In this document: positions 14,722-18,659 of the stretch, one piece after another | How the letters are laid out: every line of letters starts with the position of its first letter | Position numbering within the stretch: the stretch's first letter is position 1 | NCBI GenBank assembly: GCA_947175655.1 | Contig: CAMWNQ010000016.1 | Coordinates: 1-18,659 of the forward strand | Length of the DNA: 18,659 nt | Direction: 5' to 3' | Source of the DNA: an uncultured Clostridia bacterium | GTDB taxonomy: Bacteria > Bacillota > Clostridia > Oscillospirales > Ruminococcaceae | Position numbers and translations under genes: made by a program | The notes under the pieces: model-generated | The model's input: only the letters and a program-made list of their open reading frames with translations | Database searches by the model: none | Told to the model about the DNA's origin: nothing

Positions 14722-15477
14722 TCAGACTTTTTTAAGAACAGATTTATATTGCAGACGTATTTTGTCAGTTATAAGAGCAATGAATTCTGAATTTGTAGGT
14801 TTTCCCTTTCCAGTATCAACGGTATATCCGAAGAATGAATTAAGAGTATCAATATTTCCTCTGTCCCAAGCTATTTCAATAGCGTGACGTATTGCACGTT
14901 CAACTCTTGAAGATGTTGTGTCGTAGATATTTGCAACAGTTGGATATAAAAGCTTTGTTACACTTTCAAGTAAGCATTTATCTTCTATTGAATAGAGTAT
15001 AGCAGTTCTAAGATAATGATAACCTTTTATATGTGCAGGGACTCCGAGCTGATGTATAATATCAGTTACAACTATTTCCATATCATCACTGATGCTGTTT
15101 ATTTTATTCTGGATTGATGACTTTATAACTGAAAACAAGTCATCAGCACTATATGGTTTAAGAAGATAGTAAGATGCACCAGCTTCCATAACCTGTCTTT
15201 CTATAAATTCGTTATCATAGGAAGATGTTATTATAAATACAGGTACTTTGAGACTTGTTTCTTTCACTTTTTTCATTATTGAAACGGCATCGCCGTTCTG
15301 GGAGGATATATCAAGAACTGCAATATCAGGACGGTCATTTCTTATAGCTTCATAAAGAACATTGCAGTCTTTTCTTCTTGTATAAGCATAAAGACCGTTT
15401 TCACGGAGCTTATTTGCCACGCAGATACCACATTCAGCAGAATCATCACCAATTAATACTTTTATTTTATTATTCAT
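14722..15477 (-). CDS. spo0A: Sporulation master response regulator Spo0A
   Basis: When phosphorylated, Spo0A switches on entry into sporulation. The 251 residues compare with about 267 in Bacillus. The receiver domain (1-120) has the acidic pair Asp11-Asp12, phosphoacceptor Asp56, Thr84 and Lys107, so phosphorylation chemistry looks intact. The loop after Asp56 reads ISSQNGD instead of the usual MPxxDG. The C-terminal domain is unmistakable: VPAHIKGYHYLRTAI, TKLLYPTVANIYDTTSSRVERAIRHAIEIAW (recognition helix) and GKGKPTNSEFIALITDKIRL. AAGGAG is 8 bases before the ATG. The usual spoIVB neighbour is not upstream; instead the gene is divergent from the SRP RNA. A promoter and a near-match 0A box lie upstream. 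Confidence 0.97.
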   Translation of the reverse strand: MNNKIKVLIGDDSAECGICVANKLRENGLYAYTRRKDCNVLYEAIRNDRPDIAVLDISSQNGDAVSIMKKVKETSLKVPVFIITSSYDNEFIERQVMEAGASYYLLKPYSADDLFSVIKSSIQNKINSISDDMEIVVTDIIHQLGVPAHIKGYHYLRTAILYSIEDKCLLESVTKLLYPTVANIYDTTSSRVERAIRHAIEIAWDRGNIDTLNSFFGYTVDTGKGKPTNSEFIALITDKIRLQYKSVLKKV

Positions 15478-15538
15478 TTTTATGTCTCCTTTATTTTGTT
15501 TTATTTAGGTTTTGATGTTGATTTTATTTTGCTTTTAA

Positions 15539-15568
15539 ATAATATCACATTTTCATATAATATTGCAA
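15539..15568 (-). promoter_or_regulatory. Candidate spo0A promoter
   Basis: On the minus strand TTGCAA (15568-15563) and TATTAT (15544-15539) have an 18-base spacer, with TG in the extended -10 position. The leader would be about 55 bases. No sigma-H-like element (AGGAATT with GAAT) was seen. Confidence 0.45.
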
Positions 15569-15737
15569 TAGCGTAATTTGTTGAATTTCGGCAGATGTTG
15601 TTGTAAATAATCAAAAATTGTTGAGAGAGCAATATTTTGTTAAATATTTACAATTATATATTCTGAACAGAACAATATATTATACTATATCACTAAATGC
15701 CCTGAAAAATTACATAAAAAAAATTTATATTATACTC

Positions 15738-15766
15738 TTGACAAATTATAATATATGTGATATAAT
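15738..15766 (+). promoter_or_regulatory. Strong SRP RNA promoter
   Basis: TTGACA (15738-15743), a 17-base spacer and TATAAT (15761-15766), with TG in the extended -10 position: perfect in every element. The start near 15773 would give a primary transcript with about 40 extra 5' bases to be trimmed. dnaX, ybaB and recR may be fed by readthrough. Confidence 0.88.
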
Positions 15767-15813
15767 ATTTTATACAGTAAAAATAAAATATTTAGTTCTA
15801 TTGAGTAGGAATA

Positions 15814-15938
15814 TCCGAAATATAGATGTGCGGGCCCTGTGCAACAAGTCACCGTGAACCATGTCAGGCGGGAAACCGAGCAGCATTAAGCGGATTGCCT
15901 TGTGTGCCGCAGACCAGCCTGCACATCTATGTTCCGGA
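15814..15938 (+). ncRNA. ffs: Signal recognition particle RNA (small bacterial type)
   Basis: About 125 nt. The conserved domain IV is clear: ACCATGTCAGG, then CGG-GAAA-CCG, then AGCAGCATTAAG, giving the Ffh-binding symmetric loop and a GNRA tetraloop (GAAA, where E. coli has GGAA). The ends pair over a long helix, ATAGATGTGC on the 5' side with GCACATCTAT on the 3' side, extended by TCCG/CGGA. The helix is followed by six T, serving as terminator. The position directly before dnaX is the known Firmicutes order. The exact ends are estimated from the outer helix. Confidence 0.94.
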
Positions 15939-15982
15939 TTTTTTATTGTAATTTTTTCTATATTTGAAAGGAAGTGATTTTG

Positions 15983-17569
15983 TTGTATAAAGCTCTATAC
16001 CGCAAATGGAGACCTCTTACATTTGATGATGTAATATCCCAGCAACATATAACAGAAACACTCAAAAATCAGGTAATAAACAATAAAACTGCTCACGCTT
16101 ATCTTTTTACAGGTTCAAGAGGTACAGGAAAAACAACCTGTGCTAGAATACTTGCAAAAGCAATAAACTGTAGTTTTGTATCGGAAGGGAATCCCTGTCT
16201 TGAATGCGATATATGTAAAGATGCAGACAATAATACTCTTGCCGATATAGTGGAAATTGATGCCGCTTCAAATAACGGTGTTGATGATATAAGAGATTTG
16301 AGAGACGGAACTGTATATACTCCTGAACGCTGTAAATACAAAGTTTATATAATTGATGAGGTTCATATGCTTTCTGCAAGTGCTTTTAATGCATTGCTTA
16401 AAATAATGGAAGAACCACCGGATTATGTGAAATTTATACTTGCAACAACAGAAATACATAAAGTGCCAGCTACTATCGTTTCAAGATGTCAGAGATATGA
16501 TTTCAGAAGAATAAAATCCGAGGATATTTCAAAAAGACTTCTTTATATTGCAGATAAAGAAAATATATATTTAAAGGAAGATGCATCTTTTTTGATTGCA
16601 CGTCTTGCGGATGGCGGAATGCGTGATGCTATTTCACTTCTTGATCAGTGTTCAGTATGTGCAGAAGAAATAACACTGGAATCTGTTTCAGAAATTGTCG
16701 GTATTGCTGGCAGAGACTATCTTTATGATATGATAGAATATTTTTCGGTCAAAAATATAACTGGAGTTCTGGAAATTATAAATAATCTTTATGGAATGTC
16801 AAAAGACCTTTCAAGACTTTGTGAAGAATTAATAATACAGTTCAGAAATCTGATGCTTCTCAAAGTTTCTCCGGATTCAGCAGACAGCATTATTTCTGTT
16901 ATGCCTGATGAACTGAAAAGACTTAAAAAAATCAGTGAATCTTTTGAAACTGAAAAGATTATTTCTGTAATTGATATTCTTCAGGAATGCCATGAAAAAA
17001 TGTCCAGAGTGCTTAATAAGCGTGTTGAACTTGAAATGGCAGTGATAAAGCTTTGCAGGGATATTCCAGTTGTTCAGGGAGAAATCTGGACAGATAATTC
17101 AGAAGTGCTGGATAAGATTAAAAAACTGGAAAATCAGATTAAAAACAGACTTATTGTAAAAAATGATGACATTGTTGAAAATCCTGTAAAGAATGTAGCT
17201 GTTCCTGAGCCTAAGCCAAATATAAATCTTAAGAATATAAAAATTGAAGAACTTGAACTTTTTGAAAACTGGGATAAAGTTCTTGAAGAATTCAAAAAGG
17301 TAAAGCCTGATGTTGCAGGAAGTCTTCACGATGCTGAAGTAAAGGTTGCAGGAAATGTGCTCTTTATAACGGCAAAAAACAGATGGTTTATGGATTTGTT
17401 CCAGAAGAAGGAACACGCTATGTCATTGGGCGAAACTCTTTTTAAAGTAACAGGTCAGAGATATGCTCTTAGAGTAAGATGCCTTGTTACTGAGGAAGAA
17501 CAACGAAATATGGCAGAAAATCTTATACAAAAGGCAATAGCTAGCAATATTGACACGGCTGTTGAGTAA
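15983..17569 (+). CDS. dnaX: DNA polymerase III subunit gamma/tau
   Basis: Clamp-loader ATPase of the replicative polymerase. It has 528 residues from the TTG at 15983. Walker A is GSRGTGKTT (44-52). The zinc module has Cys63, Cys72, Cys75 and Cys78. Walker B is VYIIDEVHML, with Asp125-Glu126, followed by TIVSRCQRYDF. The C-terminal third is charged and tau-like. An in-frame GTG at 15974 lies inside the ribosome binding site, where AAAGGAAGTGAT matches the ideal anti-16S sequence at 11 of 12 positions. Starting at the second TTG gives MYKALYRKWRP, the usual family N-terminus. No obvious A-run or slippage site for a separate gamma form was seen. It is followed by ybaB and recR in one operon. 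Confidence 0.95.
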   Translation: MYKALYRKWRPLTFDDVISQQHITETLKNQVINNKTAHAYLFTGSRGTGKTTCARILAKAINCSFVSEGNPCLECDICKDADNNTLADIVEIDAASNNGVDDIRDLRDGTVYTPERCKYKVYIIDEVHMLSASAFNALLKIMEEPPDYVKFILATTEIHKVPATIVSRCQRYDFRRIKSEDISKRLLYIADKENIYLKEDASFLIARLADGGMRDAISLLDQCSVCAEEITLESVSEIVGIAGRDYLYDMIEYFSVKNITGVLEIINNLYGMSKDLSRLCEELIIQFRNLMLLKVSPDSADSIISVMPDELKRLKKISESFETEKIISVIDILQECHEKMSRVLNKRVELEMAVIKLCRDIPVVQGEIWTDNSEVLDKIKKLENQIKNRLIVKNDDIVENPVKNVAVPEPKPNINLKNIKIEELELFENWDKVLEEFKKVKPDVAGSLHDAEVKVAGNVLFITAKNRWFMDLFQKKEHAMSLGETLFKVTGQRYALRVRCLVTEEEQRNMAENLIQKAIASNIDTAVE

Positions 17570-17622
17570 AAGTATAATATAAATATTAAAATTAAAAATT
17601 ATTAAAACTAAGGAGAATTTTT

Positions 17623-17970
17623 ATGAAAGCAAGAATACCTAAGAATATTGGCGGAGGAAATCAGAACGTCAATGCTATGATTAAGCAGGCACAGAAAATG
17701 CAGAATGAAATCACTGACCTTCAGACTGATATTGAAAACAGAGAATTTTCAGCTACTTCAGGCGGAGGAGCAGTAGAAGTTGTTGTTACTGGAAAGAAAA
17801 CTATTAAATCACTTTCAATCAAGCCAGAAGTTGTTGATGCCGAAGATATAGAAATGCTTCAGGATTTAATTATAAGTGCCGTTAATGAAGCAATCAATGT
17901 TGTTGAACAGACTACAGAAGATGAAATGAGCAAGATTACAGGTGGAGTTGCACTCCCAGGTTTATTCTAA
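17623..17970 (+). CDS. ybaB: YbaB/EbfC-family nucleoid-associated protein
   Basis: A 115-residue DNA-binding homodimer family member that sits between dnaX and recR in many bacteria. It has a Gly/Asn-rich N-terminus (IGGGNQNVN), then MIKQAQKMQNEITDLQTDIENREF, the conserved SGGGAVEVVVTGKKTIKSLSIKPEVVD core, and a C-terminal helix ending MSKITGGVALPGLF. AAGGAG lies 8 bases before the ATG. The recR start codon comes 3 bases after its stop. The family is thought to shape the nucleoid; its exact role in recombination is unsettled. Confidence 0.94.
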   Translation: MKARIPKNIGGGNQNVNAMIKQAQKMQNEITDLQTDIENREFSATSGGGAVEVVVTGKKTIKSLSIKPEVVDAEDIEMLQDLIISAVNEAINVVEQTTEDEMSKITGGVALPGLF

Positions 17971-17973
17971 TAT

Positions 17974-18579
17974 ATGGCTGACTGTAATGCACTGCCTCTT
18001 ATAATACTTTCGGAAAAATTTGCAAAGCTTCCCGGAATTGGTATGAAAACAGCTCAGAAACTTGCGTATTATGTAATGAAAATGGATGAGCAGGAAGCGG
18101 AGGATTTGGCGAATGCTATTATAGATGCAAAAAAGACCGTTCACAGTTGTTCGTGCTGTCAGAATCTTACGGAATTTGAGATATGCCCGATATGTTCGGA
18201 CAAATCAAGAGATACATCTGTAATATGTGTGGTAGAATCTCCGAAAGATGTCTCGGCATTTGAAAGAACGAGAGAGTATAATGGTTTATATCATGTACTT
18301 CACGGACTTCTTTCACCTATGGAAGGAATTACTCCTGAATTCATAAGGGTAAAGGAACTTCTGGCACGTCTGGGTCAGGGCAATATAAAGGAAATAATAA
18401 TGGCAACAAATCCTACTGTTGAAGGAGATGTTACTGCCAGATATATAGCAACGCTTATTAATCCTTTAGGTATAAAAGTATCACGTATTGCCTCGGGACT
18501 TCCTGTCGGAGGTGCGCTTGAATATGCCGATGAGGTTACATTATACAAGGCACTTGAAAACAGAAATGAAATGAAATAA
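17974..18579 (+). CDS. recR: Recombination mediator RecR
   Basis: A ring-forming mediator that works with RecO and RecF to load RecA on gapped DNA. The 201 residues match the family (about 198-200). An N-terminal helix-hairpin-helix (LPGIGMKTAQKLAYYVM, 19-35) is followed by a C4 zinc finger (Cys59, Cys62, Cys71, Cys74). A Toprim domain follows (about 82-176), with VVESPKDVSAFERT, HGLLSPMEGITPE and ATNPTVEGDVTARYI. The C-terminus has SRIASGLPVGGALEYADEVTL. It lacks a clear ribosome binding site of its own, and the stop-start gap to ybaB is 3 bases, so translation is probably coupled. It is the last gene of the dnaX operon. Confidence 0.97.
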   Translation: MADCNALPLIILSEKFAKLPGIGMKTAQKLAYYVMKMDEQEAEDLANAIIDAKKTVHSCSCCQNLTEFEICPICSDKSRDTSVICVVESPKDVSAFERTREYNGLYHVLHGLLSPMEGITPEFIRVKELLARLGQGNIKEIIMATNPTVEGDVTARYIATLINPLGIKVSRIASGLPVGGALEYADEVTLYKALENRNEMK

Positions 18580-18594
18580 TATTTATAAATTATG

Positions 18595-18624
18595 AAAAAA
18601 CGGACTTTATGTCCGTTTTTTTTA
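18595..18624 (+). terminator. Intrinsic terminator of the dnaX-ybaB-recR operon
   Basis: AAAAAACGGAC pairs with GTCCGTTTTTT around a TTTAT loop, followed by further T. Because of its A and T flanks it could also act on the opposite strand. Confidence 0.93.
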
Positions 18625-18659
18625 TTTTGATGACAGATATAAAAAACTATTGTAATAAG

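Larger units (their letters stand above)
15478..15813 (+). other. Gene-free divergent regulatory region between spo0A and the SRP RNA
   Basis: 336 bases, strongly A/T-rich. It holds the spo0A ribosome binding site and a probable minus-strand spo0A promoter on the left, a near-match 0A box at 15587-15593, and the strong SRP RNA promoter on the right. A plus-strand open frame at 15618-15857 is not a gene, because it overlaps the SRP RNA and has no ribosome binding site. Nothing else is recognisable between about 15600 and 15735. Confidence 0.6.

Noticed and set aside
15659..15681. GAACAGAAC flanked by TATATT and AATATA as a LexA-type operator
   Set aside because: The core is a direct repeat rather than the inverted GAAC/GTTC arrangement of Firmicutes LexA sites, and the flanks are simple A/T sequence.
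15618..15857. Plus-strand open frame of 79 codons between spo0A and dnaX
   Set aside because: It has no ribosome binding site, runs across the SRP promoter and into the SRP RNA, and its composition is that of random A/T-rich DNA.
15974..15982. GTG start for dnaX at 15974
   Set aside because: The GTG is part of the near-perfect ribosome binding site. The family N-terminus starts at the TTG at 15983.
1..18659. CRISPR arrays, insertion sequences, prophage or integrase genes
   Set aside because: No regularly spaced repeats, transposase or integrase motifs, or terminal inverted repeats were seen. The tRNA has no adjacent integrase or duplicated 3' end.

Overview
The window is low-GC (about one-third G+C by eye), with Gram-positive style ribosome binding sites, several TTG starts and spore genes (spo0A, gpr). 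The best fit is a spore-forming Clostridia member of the Oscillospiraceae, probably Ruminococcus-like. The family placement is inference; no species is claimed. Most of the window is chromosomal core. I see no insertion sequence, prophage, CRISPR array or integrase.

Left part (1-6501): glycogen phosphorylase glgP with its own terminator. Next comes a consensus sigma-A promoter driving an XRE regulator fused to about eight membrane helices, followed 27 bases later by a cytoplasmic GH13 alpha-glucan hydrolase. A terminator and a second, smaller membrane-anchored XRE protein with a C-terminal zinc ribbon follow. The first three genes suggest intracellular glycogen or maltodextrin turnover.

Middle (6505-8747): the germination protease gene gpr, divergent from rpsT (ribosomal protein S20), an arrangement known from Bacillus. 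After rpsT there is a TetR regulator whose promoter is followed at once by three consecutive short dyads.

Accessory, drug-response-like part (8775-14645): an RND efflux pump with a helical insertion of about 100 residues and altered proton-relay residues; a cytidine/blasticidin deaminase-family protein behind a terminator; a minus-strand AraC-GyrI regulator; a minus-strand tRNA-Leu(CAG) followed by a 73-residue ORF and a terminator; and a flavin reductase-like protein.

Right part (14722-18659): minus-strand spo0A, the sporulation master regulator. A divergent, 336-base gene-free stretch follows, then the SRP RNA from a strong extended -10 promoter. The dnaX - ybaB/ebfC - recR cluster follows and ends at a terminator. 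SRP RNA-dnaX-ybaB-recR is a conserved Firmicutes order.

No wholly new multi-gene system is evident. The best leads are the coiled-coil insertion in a pump with no visible outer-membrane partner, the triple dyad at the tetR promoter, the tRNA-linked small ORF, a possible internal start in the AraC-GyrI gene, and two membrane-tethered XRE regulators beside glucan metabolism.
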